A stretch of DNA of 64,000 nucleotides from Anoxybacillus sp050480245 (lineage in GTDB: Bacteria > Bacillota > Bacilli > Bacillales > Anoxybacillaceae), in NCBI GenBank assembly GCA_050480245.1, contig JBCNEQ010000013.1; one strand, written 5' to 3'. Shown here piece by piece: positions 17,391-24,612 of this stretch; position 1 is the first letter of the stretch, and each line of letters opens with the position of its first letter. The notes under the pieces are model-generated. The model saw nothing but the letters and a program-made list of their open reading frames with translations, ran no database searches and was not told the origin of the DNA. A program made the translations under genes and the position numbers.

Positions 17391-18821
17391 ATGATCCCAA
17401 ATTGGTTACGTCAACGTGCACATTTAACTCCGAATCGTGTAGCGCTATATGATGATACGCAAGTGATTTCATTTGCTGAGCTTCATGAGCGGACGGTAAA
17501 ACGAGCAAGGCAATTTGTATATCTTGGTGTAAAAAAAGGAGACGTTGTAGCCGTTTTGATGAAAAATAGTGTACATATGGTCGAAGTTATTCACGCTCTT
17601 CATTATATTGGTGCAATTGTTTTGTTACAAAATGTACGTTTATCTGTTGAAGAAGTGAAGTGGCAACTAGAACATAGCGGAGCACGTTTTGTCATTTGTG
17701 ATGAGTTGTTTCAGGATGAACGAGCAATACAATGGAATGAGTTTGCTCAAATCGGTGAACGAGATGGAGAATGGCAAACGATGTACAATCTTGATGATGT
17801 AGCAACCATTATGTACACATCAGGGACGACAGGGAAGCCGAAAGGTGTTATGCAAACATACGGAAATCATTGGTGGAGTGCAATTGGCTCTGTGCTTAAT
17901 CTTGGATTGCGTGAAAATGATTGTTGGCTTGCAGCCGTTCCTTTTTTTCATGTGAGTGGCTTATCGATTTTAATGCGTAGCGTCATTTATGGAATCGGTG
18001 TTTACATTGTGCCGTCGTTTGATGCGGAACGTATCAATGAGCTTATTTTTCAAGGGAAAATTTCGATGATGTCCGCTGTCAGCACAATGGTGCAACAGAT
18101 GGTTCGAGAGTTGAACAAACCATATCCTCCAACGTTTCGTTGCATGCTTGTTGGCGGTGGTCCAGTACCACAACCTTTACTGCAATCGTGTGTACGTTGG
18201 AATATTCCTGTATATCAAACGTACGGCATGACGGAGACTGCTTCTCAGGTTGCTACACTATCTCCAGATGCTCGCCATAAACATGGTTCAGCGGGAAAGC
18301 CACTTTTTCACATGCACATTCGCATTGAAAAAGAAGGAAAACAACTGAACGCGAACGAAGCAGGCGAAATTGTTGTAAAAGGTCCGAGCGTCATGAAAGG
18401 GTATTGGCAGAACGAACAGGAAACGAACGCGGTTTTAAAAGATGGTTGGTTATATACAGGAGACATCGGGTATATGGATGAAGAGGGGTTTTTATATGTG
18501 CTTGACCGCCGCTCAGACTTAATTATTTCTGGGGGGGAAAATGTGTATCCGGCTGAAATTGAAGCGGTGCTTTTGCAACATGAGGCGGTTAAAGAAGCAG
18601 GTGTCATTGGCGTTCCTGATGAAAGATGGGGACAAGTGCCATTTGCGTTCGTTGTGTTGGGGGATCAGATGACAACAGAAGAACAATTAAGACAGTTTTG
18701 TATGAACAAACTTGCAAAATATAAAGTACCTAAGCGGATTCGATTCGTTAATCATTTACCACGCAATGCCGCAAATAAACTGATGCGCCATGAGCTAAAA
18801 AAATGGATAGAGGAGGCGTAA
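17391..18821 (+). CDS. menE: o-succinylbenzoate--CoA ligase
   Basis: Adenylate-forming enzyme activating o-succinylbenzoate with ATP and CoA. P-loop-like YTSGTTGKPKGV, QTYGMTET and the hinge GDIGYMDEEGFLYVLDRRSD are present. ATG 17391 gives 476 aa with GAAGGTGG as ribosome site; the frame stays open upstream only through the hairpin. It is the last men gene here. menC, which follows menE in Bacillus subtilis, is not in the window; cydBA lies convergently 11 bp away. Confidence 0.93.
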   Translation: MIPNWLRQRAHLTPNRVALYDDTQVISFAELHERTVKRARQFVYLGVKKGDVVAVLMKNSVHMVEVIHALHYIGAIVLLQNVRLSVEEVKWQLEHSGARFVICDELFQDERAIQWNEFAQIGERDGEWQTMYNLDDVATIMYTSGTTGKPKGVMQTYGNHWWSAIGSVLNLGLRENDCWLAAVPFFHVSGLSILMRSVIYGIGVYIVPSFDAERINELIFQGKISMMSAVSTMVQQMVRELNKPYPPTFRCMLVGGGPVPQPLLQSCVRWNIPVYQTYGMTETASQVATLSPDARHKHGSAGKPLFHMHIRIEKEGKQLNANEAGEIVVKGPSVMKGYWQNEQETNAVLKDGWLYTGDIGYMDEEGFLYVLDRRSDLIISGGENVYPAEIEAVLLQHEAVKEAGVIGVPDERWGQVPFAFVVLGDQMTTEEQLRQFCMNKLAKYKVPKRIRFVNHLPRNAANKLMRHELKKWIEEA

Positions 18822-18832
18822 AAAACCTCCTC

Positions 18833-19861
18833 TTATTGATAGCCTTTTGCTGTCTCTTTTGTGATTTTTTCTTTAAATAGTTTATAGCTCCAAAGCTGAT
18901 AGCCAATGACGATCGGAACCATGACGATCGCTACACCGAGCATAATTTTTAAGTTTAATTCGCTACCTTCAGCTTCAAAAAGCGTTGTGCTATATTCATC
19001 ATTGATGCGTGAGGGAAGCATGTTTGGGAACATGCCGATAAAACCGGTTGCCATAAGCGTGAAAATGGTTAGGCAAATGTTCGCAAACGCAAGTCCAATT
19101 CGTTTTTGCCAAACGAACAATAACATAAGTAATGCACATACGAAAGTAAGCGCTGGGACGATCCAAAGAATAGGTGCTTCCGTGAAGTTATGAAATAACG
19201 TTGTCTGATTGCTTGTTGCAACGAAAAAAAGCGATAATACAACTGCTGCCACCACAGCAGCTGGACGAGCAACTGTATACGCTCGTTCAGCCACATCTCC
19301 AACCGTCTTGATCATCACCCATAAGGCGCCAGAGACGATAAATAAACTTATAAACAAAAGTCCGCCTAACAGACCGTACGGATGAAGTAAGCTGAAAAAT
19401 GTTCCTTCATATCCAGAAGGACCAATTTTTAAACCGTAAAACAAATTAGCAAAGGCGACTCCGAACAGCAGCGCTAAAGCAAAACTGCTAATTGTAAATG
19501 CCCATTTCCAGCTTTTTTGCCAAAGCGGTGCATCGTCTTTATGCATAAATTCCAATCCAGCAGCACGGAAAAAGAGCGCGAATAAAATAAGCATCATCGG
19601 CGTATATAAGAAGCTAAATAAATCTGCATAAACGGCCGGAAATGCAGCAAATGTTGCTCCCCCAGCTGTAATTAACCATACTTCATTTCCACCCCAAAAC
19701 GGTCCAACAGCTTCTTGGAGCTGATTTCGCTCTTGGCGATTTTTCGCTAAAAATGGAAATAAAATTCCTGTACCAAGCGTATATCCATCTAAAATGAAGT
19801 AAACTGTCCAAATAAGTCCCCATAGACCAAACCAAATGATCGCAACTGTTTCATGAGACAT
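18833..19861 (-). CDS. cydB: cytochrome bd menaquinol oxidase subunit II
   Basis: Membrane subunit of the bd-type terminal oxidase, which reduces oxygen with menaquinol. About eight or nine hydrophobic helices; the N-terminal YFILDGYTLGTGILFPF segment is characteristic of CydB. ATG 19861 (342 aa) has AAGGTGGGG upstream. The longer frame to 19915 would run into cydA and is not used. It overlaps the cydA end by 11 nt. No cydCD assembly genes follow. Confidence 0.92.
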   Translation of the reverse strand: MSHETVAIIWFGLWGLIWTVYFILDGYTLGTGILFPFLAKNRQERNQLQEAVGPFWGGNEVWLITAGGATFAAFPAVYADLFSFLYTPMMLILFALFFRAAGLEFMHKDDAPLWQKSWKWAFTISSFALALLFGVAFANLFYGLKIGPSGYEGTFFSLLHPYGLLGGLLFISLFIVSGALWVMIKTVGDVAERAYTVARPAAVVAAVVLSLFFVATSNQTTLFHNFTEAPILWIVPALTFVCALLMLLFVWQKRIGLAFANICLTIFTLMATGFIGMFPNMLPSRINDEYSTTLFEAEGSELNLKIMLGVAIVMVPIVIGYQLWSYKLFKEKITKETAKGYQ

Positions 19862-21200
19862 GTTGCATTTCCCCACCTTTCGTAGCCGCGGATGTGTACG
19901 GTCCTTTTTTTGCATATTTCAACATTAAGTACACGTCAGCAATAAGCAAAATCGTATAAAACACGACTAAGCTGACGAGCGAGAAAAGGATTTGTGAGAG
20001 CGAGATTGGCGATACTGCCTCAGCTGTACGCATGAGACCATAAACAGTCCACGGTTGACGTCCGACTTCCGCAACGACCCAGCCAGCATTGATCGCAACG
20101 TACGGTAACAAAACGGAATACATGACTACCTTTAAGAAGCGTTTTGATTCAATTAATTTATTTTTACGATACAAGTAAAACCCATACCAACATAAAGCGA
20201 CGAAATATAGTCCGAGTGCGACCATTAATCGAAATGAGTAAAACACAATGTTGACGTTCGGTCGTTCGTCTTTCGGAATTTGATCAAATCCAACGACTTT
20301 TCCATCAAACGAATGCGTATAAAAGTAACTTCCGAGCTTCGGAATTGTTAAAAATTCAACGATATTTCGTTCGTTTTTTGGATCCGGAATTTGAATAATA
20401 TGAAAAGGTAACCCCTCTTTCGTTTCCCAAACAGCTTCTAGTGCTGCTCCTTTAGCAGGCTGCATTTTTGCCGCAAACGATGCTGATTTATGACCGATAA
20501 ATGGTGTTGCTGTTGTCGCGATAAGACCTAGAATAAGTGCATACTTAAACGATTTTTCGAAAAATACGACATGCTGCTTACGCAACAAATGCCATGCGCT
20601 AACAGCCATCACAAAAAACGCTCCAACGATATAACAGCTGACGACGGTATGAACGAACATATGCCAAGCATATGGATTCGTCACAACTTCCCAAAAGTTT
20701 TGTAGTTCGATGCGACCGTTTCTCTCAATATACCCGACCGGATTTTGCATAAACCCGTTTGCTGTAATAATCCAAAGTGCTGAAATGTTTGTACCGAGCG
20801 CAACCATCCAAATCGAAAACGCACGAAGCTTTGGAGAAATTTTGTCCTTCCCAAATAGCCAAATCCCCATAAATGTTGATTCTAAAAAGAAAGCAACGAG
20901 CGCTTCAATGGCGAGTGGAGATCCGAAAATATCCCCCATATATTTCGAATACTCAGACCAGTTTGTACCAAATTGAAATTCCATCGTAATGCCTGTGACT
21001 ACGCCAAGGACGAAGTTAATAGCAAACAATTTCCCCCAAAAATCTGCCATTTGTCGATAAAGCGGATTTTTTGTTCGTACATGTTGTGTTTCCATCCATG
21101 CAATTAAAACAATGAGACCGATCGTCAGTGGAACGAATAGAAAATGATAAAAAACCGTAATCGCAAATTGAAAACGGCTAAGCAAAAGTACGTCGCTCAT
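19851..21200 (-). CDS. cydA: cytochrome bd menaquinol oxidase subunit I
   Basis: Carries the haems b558, b595 and d. An axial His is at residue 19 (VFYHFLF), and the haem/quinol segment GRQPWTVYGLMRT is present. At 449 aa, with a compact loop after TKEGLPFHII, it belongs to the short Q-loop group found in Firmicutes, unlike the long-loop E. coli enzyme. ATG behind GGAGGGGG. Placed right after the men genes that make its electron donor. Confidence 0.93.
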   Translation of the reverse strand: MSDVLLLSRFQFAITVFYHFLFVPLTIGLIVLIAWMETQHVRTKNPLYRQMADFWGKLFAINFVLGVVTGITMEFQFGTNWSEYSKYMGDIFGSPLAIEALVAFFLESTFMGIWLFGKDKISPKLRAFSIWMVALGTNISALWIITANGFMQNPVGYIERNGRIELQNFWEVVTNPYAWHMFVHTVVSCYIVGAFFVMAVSAWHLLRKQHVVFFEKSFKYALILGLIATTATPFIGHKSASFAAKMQPAKGAALEAVWETKEGLPFHIIQIPDPKNERNIVEFLTIPKLGSYFYTHSFDGKVVGFDQIPKDERPNVNIVFYSFRLMVALGLYFVALCWYGFYLYRKNKLIESKRFLKVVMYSVLLPYVAINAGWVVAEVGRQPWTVYGLMRTAEAVSPISLSQILFSLVSLVVFYTILLIADVYLMLKYAKKGPYTSAATKGGEMQHVS

Positions 21201-21339
21201 ATATCCCCCTCCAACATGTTAAGTATTTTTTCATATGTATAAGAATAACCATAACACGTGAAAAAGAGATGAGAGAAATGTTGCGAAACTGTGGCGATAA
21301 TTTTAAAAAAATGTGTCTATTCATTGTTTTTAACGTGTA

Positions 21340-21376
21340 AAAACTGGAAAACCCCCTTGCCGTAAGCAAGGGGGGG
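21340..21376 (-). terminator. terminator of the DUF1540 gene
   Basis: CCCCCTTGC / GCAAGGGGG stem followed on the minus strand by a T-rich run. It separates the small gene from the cydA promoter region. Confidence 0.75.
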
Positions 21377-21378
21377 TG

Positions 21379-21534
21379 TTACCTGTTTGGTTGGAACGTT
21401 TTACAGTCTGTTTCAGTCGAACTTGTTGCTGTTGGGCCAGCATGGCTTACGACATAGATAGCTTCTGCACTACATCGATTGCCTTGTGACCAAAACTGAC
21501 AGTTTTGCACTTCACAAAGTACATCTTTGGCCAT
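21379..21534 (-). CDS. DUF1540 domain protein, 51 aa
   Basis: A small cysteine-patterned protein: MAKDVLCEVQNCQFW at the start, GNRCSAEAI in the middle and TDCKTFQ at the end. This C-x4-C-x8-C...C arrangement is that of DUF1540, whose four cysteines suggest metal binding. Its function is not known; related proteins occur in spore-formers and clostridia. A strong AAGGAGGG precedes the ATG by about seven bases, and a dedicated terminator follows. Monocistronic, between cydA and the Fur-regulated cluster on the other strand. Confidence 0.88.
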   Translation of the reverse strand: MAKDVLCEVQNCQFWSQGNRCSAEAIYVVSHAGPTATSSTETDCKTFQPNR

Positions 21535-21640
21535 GATTGTTCCCTCCTTTCCTTATGCTGTTGTTAGTGTAGACAAAAGATTAGCGACACATAACATGAA
21601 AAAATGAGCAAAAACAAGGGGAATTTTTTATGATTAAATG

Positions 21641-21670
21641 TTGACATAGATAATCATTCTCAATTAGAAT
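21641..21670 (+). promoter_or_regulatory. promoter with overlapping Fur box
   Basis: TTGACA at 21641-21646, an 18-bp spacer and TAGAAT at 21665-21670 form a good sigma-A promoter. AGATAATCATTCTCA at 21648-21662 matches the 7-1-7 Fur consensus TGATAATnATTATCA at 12 of 14 defined positions and fills the spacer. Fur-Fe should block polymerase here. Confidence 0.8.
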
Positions 21671-21710
21671 GAAGTTGTGTAACATAAAACAAAAAATCGG
21701 AGGGAGTTAT

Positions 21711-22010
21711 ATGTCGTCATTATTAGTTGTTGGTGCTGATCATTTAGGAAACATTACCGATAAATTAAAAAACTCAGGATTTAAGGAGATTATTCATTTA
21801 GATGGCCGCAAAGTGAACATGGTGAAACGACAAATTCCAGAGCATGTCGATATCGTATTTGTCATGACAGATTATATTAACCATAATTTAGCGAAAGTCA
21901 TTAAGCAAAAAGCGAAGGATCAACATAAGCCTATCTATTTTGTAAAGCGTTCATGGAGTTCCATTCAATTCGTTATTCAACAAATGGAGGAATTGAAACA
22001 AGGGAATTAA
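21711..22010 (+). CDS. DUF2325 family protein
   Basis: A 99-aa protein of the DUF2325 family, with alternating beta strands and helices (SSLLVVGADHLGNI..., HVDIVFVMTDYINH...). It has no cysteine and no signal peptide, so it is probably cytoplasmic. Function is unknown. ATG 21711 follows CGGAGGGAG. It is first behind the Fur-box promoter, followed eight bases after its stop by the next gene, so it is expected to be made under iron starvation. It may be a nucleotide-binding or regulatory accessory to the downstream extracytoplasmic proteins; that is inference. Confidence 0.75.
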   Translation: MSSLLVVGADHLGNITDKLKNSGFKEIIHLDGRKVNMVKRQIPEHVDIVFVMTDYINHNLAKVIKQKAKDQHKPIYFVKRSWSSIQFVIQQMEELKQGN

Positions 22011-22017
22011 GGGGGAG

Positions 22018-22470
22018 ATGACATTGTGGCAATCGTTTATGAATGAAGTGTTAGCTTATCATTACAACATATCTCCACCTCATCGTTCATCGCTTACGTT
22101 GCTAAAAGGAATTGAACGGGCAACATCATCGTTTTCGATCGCTTCTTTTGATTCTCCCGTTACATATTATAAAATGATTGCACAAATGACCGACTATTTG
22201 CTTCGTTTCGTTGCTAATGATCGTTCGTTTGTTCACATATTAGATGCGCACGATGCATTTATTACAGCATCATGTACGTCTGAAACAGGCGTTGTCCCGT
22301 CATGTATGAACATTTTTATAGTTGATGCAATTTCGCTTTCAAAAGCAATGCGCATGTTTGAAAATCATTTTAAAGTAAAACTAGAAAAAGTTTATATTTA
22401 CCATATGACAGAGAATCGTGTCATACATTTTTGCTTGCCAAGACATGTGCATCAAGTCATAAATATATAA
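22018..22470 (+). CDS. uncharacterised protein of the Fur-regulated cluster
   Basis: I do not recognise this 150-aa protein. It has no signal peptide or membrane helix. It contains two cysteines in a short segment (ASCTSETGVVPSC) and several histidines near the C-terminus (YHMTENRVIHFCLPRHVH). The start is ambiguous: ATG 22018 sits only a base or so from AAGGGGGAG, and TTG 22024 is better spaced. It is co-transcribed with the DUF2325 gene and precedes a second Fur box. Confidence 0.7.
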   Translation: MTLWQSFMNEVLAYHYNISPPHRSSLTLLKGIERATSSFSIASFDSPVTYYKMIAQMTDYLLRFVANDRSFVHILDAHDAFITASCTSETGVVPSCMNIFIVDAISLSKAMRMFENHFKVKLEKVYIYHMTENRVIHFCLPRHVHQVINI

Positions 22471-22485
22471 TGATAATGAATTTCA
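22471..22485 (+). promoter_or_regulatory. second Fur box
   Basis: TGATAATGAATTTCA matches TGATAATnATTATCA at 12 of 14 defined positions. It directly abuts the stop of the preceding gene and lies 19 bp before the lipoprotein ATG. It could control an internal promoter or act as a roadblock. Confidence 0.7.
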
Positions 22486-22504
22486 GTTTTAGGGAGAGGG
22501 AAGT

Positions 22505-24565
22505 ATGGGGAAATGGATGAAAATCGGTTCAGCCATTGCTTTATCATCGTCGCTAGTTGTTAGCGGCTGTGCTGAACAAACGATAAAAAAGAAAGAAGAG
22601 ACAAAAAAAACTATCCAAGTTCCTGTGACAGATTATACGTTTCGAACCGCCGGAAATATGTTTGCGTATTCAGAGTTTGAGCTGTCTGGTGAACCTTTAG
22701 CAGAAGGGTTAGGATTAGATTTAGATTTGTTGGATGTTCGAAAAATAAATGAACCGACCGAGTTTGATTATATTGCAGGTGTAGAGTCTTACGAGTATTC
22801 TGAGGAAGCCATGTATGAGGTAACGGAAAAGTCAGGGCTCGGTTTGCATCTTATTCACGGTCCTATAGCAAAAAAATTAGCGAAACAAAGCGGAAAAGAA
22901 AGTCATGAAGTATTAGCTGAACGTTTTTATTTACTTGCTGATCAAGTTGGATATCCACGCGAAGAAATATTTCGCAATATGTTTCCTACATTAATTGAGT
23001 ATGAAAGTGGGGATCCACATTACATACAACAAGTAGATACAGACGTATATGCAGAAAATGATGACGGTACGTACGTCCCAGTGTACCAAGTAGATTTTCA
23101 AACGTTGCGATGGGCTCGTGAAAAAATGAATAAAATGCTTGTTCCTGCGGCTTACGGAGCAACGTTTTTAAAACAAGCTTTATGGGCTGGTGACTTTTTA
23201 AGTGCGTTCCATACAGTTGATAAGGACGAGGAAATAGAGGCAAAAACGGCAAATGATGATCAGCATTCAAATATCGCATTAGGAGTTAGTTCGGCTGATG
23301 GAATGCAAGGAATGATTTTAACTGAGCAAATATGGAATAAGTTGTTGTTTATTCGTGACCATTTATTTTATGATGCAAAAAATGACAAGCTTACTTCATT
23401 GAACAAAGGAACTTATGAGTCGGAAAAAGGGTTTGTATATTTGCCACATCAAGTTGAAGTTGTTGAAAATGGAGATGATCAAGCACCTGATGCTCAACAA
23501 CTCATTTTGAAAGATAAACGTAGCTTTTTGCAAGACCAATGGCTCATGTTATGGCCAGCGGCTGAATTTTTTGGTATGACCGATCAGCGCGAGGCTAACA
23601 AAAATCAAAATCCAGCCTTTTTAGCTGTTTTTGATGGTCAACCTTATCCAAAAGCACCAAATGAAAATATCGATGAAAATGTTCATAATGATGTACAAAG
23701 TGACGATCCGTATTCGGTGAATCGAGATATTTTACTGACTGTTTTTAAAAACGTTGATGCGATGCATTTCAATGATGAATTAGGTATATTTGTTGAAGAA
23801 CATAGCGGAACTGAGCAAGGGAAGTATATGAACACGTTTGATGCTGGTTATACGATGGAAGCACTTCGTATTTTTCAACGAGCAATTGACGGTTTGCCAG
23901 TTGGCTATGCGAATGGAGAAGAAGCAGAAGGTTTGCACACGGCGGAAGGAAAACGAGCGCTCGAGCTTATTCATAAACAAGCAGATTTCATCATTGAAAA
24001 ATTAATAAGAGAAGATGGACTTGTCGCAAATGGGTTTACAATTGGAGAAGGGATAGATAAATCAGAACCAACGCTTCTTTCTCAACTTGGAGCGATTCGT
24101 GGGTTAACGGCAGCCTTTTTGGCTACAAAAGAAGAGAAGTACCGTGAAGCTGCACGAAATATTTATGTTGCCATGGATCGATATTTTTGGGATCAGAAAT
24201 TGCATGTTTATCAAACGGCAAAAGGTGAAATGAAATATGATCCGTTTGTGGCTGGCGCCCTTTCTAGTATATTCCGTTTAGCCATAAACCAATTAAACAA
24301 CATAGATCAAGATGAACAACAACCAAAAGAGCTTGATCGCGAAACAATTATTTCCCGATATGTAGATTTTTACAATCTCATCATCGATGGACCGAGCATA
24401 AAAGAAGGAATGCAAGCAAGTGAGTTTTGGGATACAGGGGATGTGTATAAAAAAGACGACCAATCTGGCAACACAGATAAAGATCACGTGCCACAAGTTC
24501 AAGCTGGAGATGGCCCGTATGGTATTGCTCCTATTCTTGTAAATGTTGAAGTAAAAGAAAAGTAA
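22505..24565 (+). CDS. large lipoprotein of unknown function, Fur-associated
   Basis: A 686-aa exported lipoprotein: signal peptide and lipobox VSGC with Cys22, then a charged linker. The N-terminal half is acidic. The C-terminal half is helical, with segments such as LLSQLGAIRGLTAAFLATKEEKY and AARNIYVAMDRYFWD that resemble (alpha/alpha) barrel or helical-hairpin repeats. No catalytic motif could be assigned. No haem CxxCH is present. ATG behind AGGGAGAGGG, with a Fur box immediately upstream. It is followed by a terminator-like hairpin and then the di-haem propeller lipoprotein, suggesting the two act together on the outer face of the membrane. Confidence 0.75.
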   Translation: MGKWMKIGSAIALSSSLVVSGCAEQTIKKKEETKKTIQVPVTDYTFRTAGNMFAYSEFELSGEPLAEGLGLDLDLLDVRKINEPTEFDYIAGVESYEYSEEAMYEVTEKSGLGLHLIHGPIAKKLAKQSGKESHEVLAERFYLLADQVGYPREEIFRNMFPTLIEYESGDPHYIQQVDTDVYAENDDGTYVPVYQVDFQTLRWAREKMNKMLVPAAYGATFLKQALWAGDFLSAFHTVDKDEEIEAKTANDDQHSNIALGVSSADGMQGMILTEQIWNKLLFIRDHLFYDAKNDKLTSLNKGTYESEKGFVYLPHQVEVVENGDDQAPDAQQLILKDKRSFLQDQWLMLWPAAEFFGMTDQREANKNQNPAFLAVFDGQPYPKAPNENIDENVHNDVQSDDPYSVNRDILLTVFKNVDAMHFNDELGIFVEEHSGTEQGKYMNTFDAGYTMEALRIFQRAIDGLPVGYANGEEAEGLHTAEGKRALELIHKQADFIIEKLIREDGLVANGFTIGEGIDKSEPTLLSQLGAIRGLTAAFLATKEEKYREAARNIYVAMDRYFWDQKLHVYQTAKGEMKYDPFVAGALSSIFRLAINQLNNIDQDEQQPKELDRETIISRYVDFYNLIIDGPSIKEGMQASEFWDTGDVYKKDDQSGNTDKDHVPQVQAGDGPYGIAPILVNVEVKEK

Positions 24566-24595
24566 AAGGCGGACCGTCTAAGCCGGCCGCCTTTT
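24564..24595 (+). terminator. hairpin between the two Fur-cluster lipoprotein genes
   Basis: AAAAGGCGG...CCGCCTTTT stem with a short T-run after the lipoprotein stop. It may attenuate transcription into the next gene, whose ribosome site begins six bases later. Confidence 0.65.
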
Positions 24596-24612
24596 CTGCG
24601 TGGGGGATGAGT

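Noticed and set aside
19862..19915. 18-residue N-terminal extension of cydB
   Set aside because: It would lie inside cydA and lacks a ribosome site, while ATG 19861 has a strong one and the conserved CydB N-terminus.
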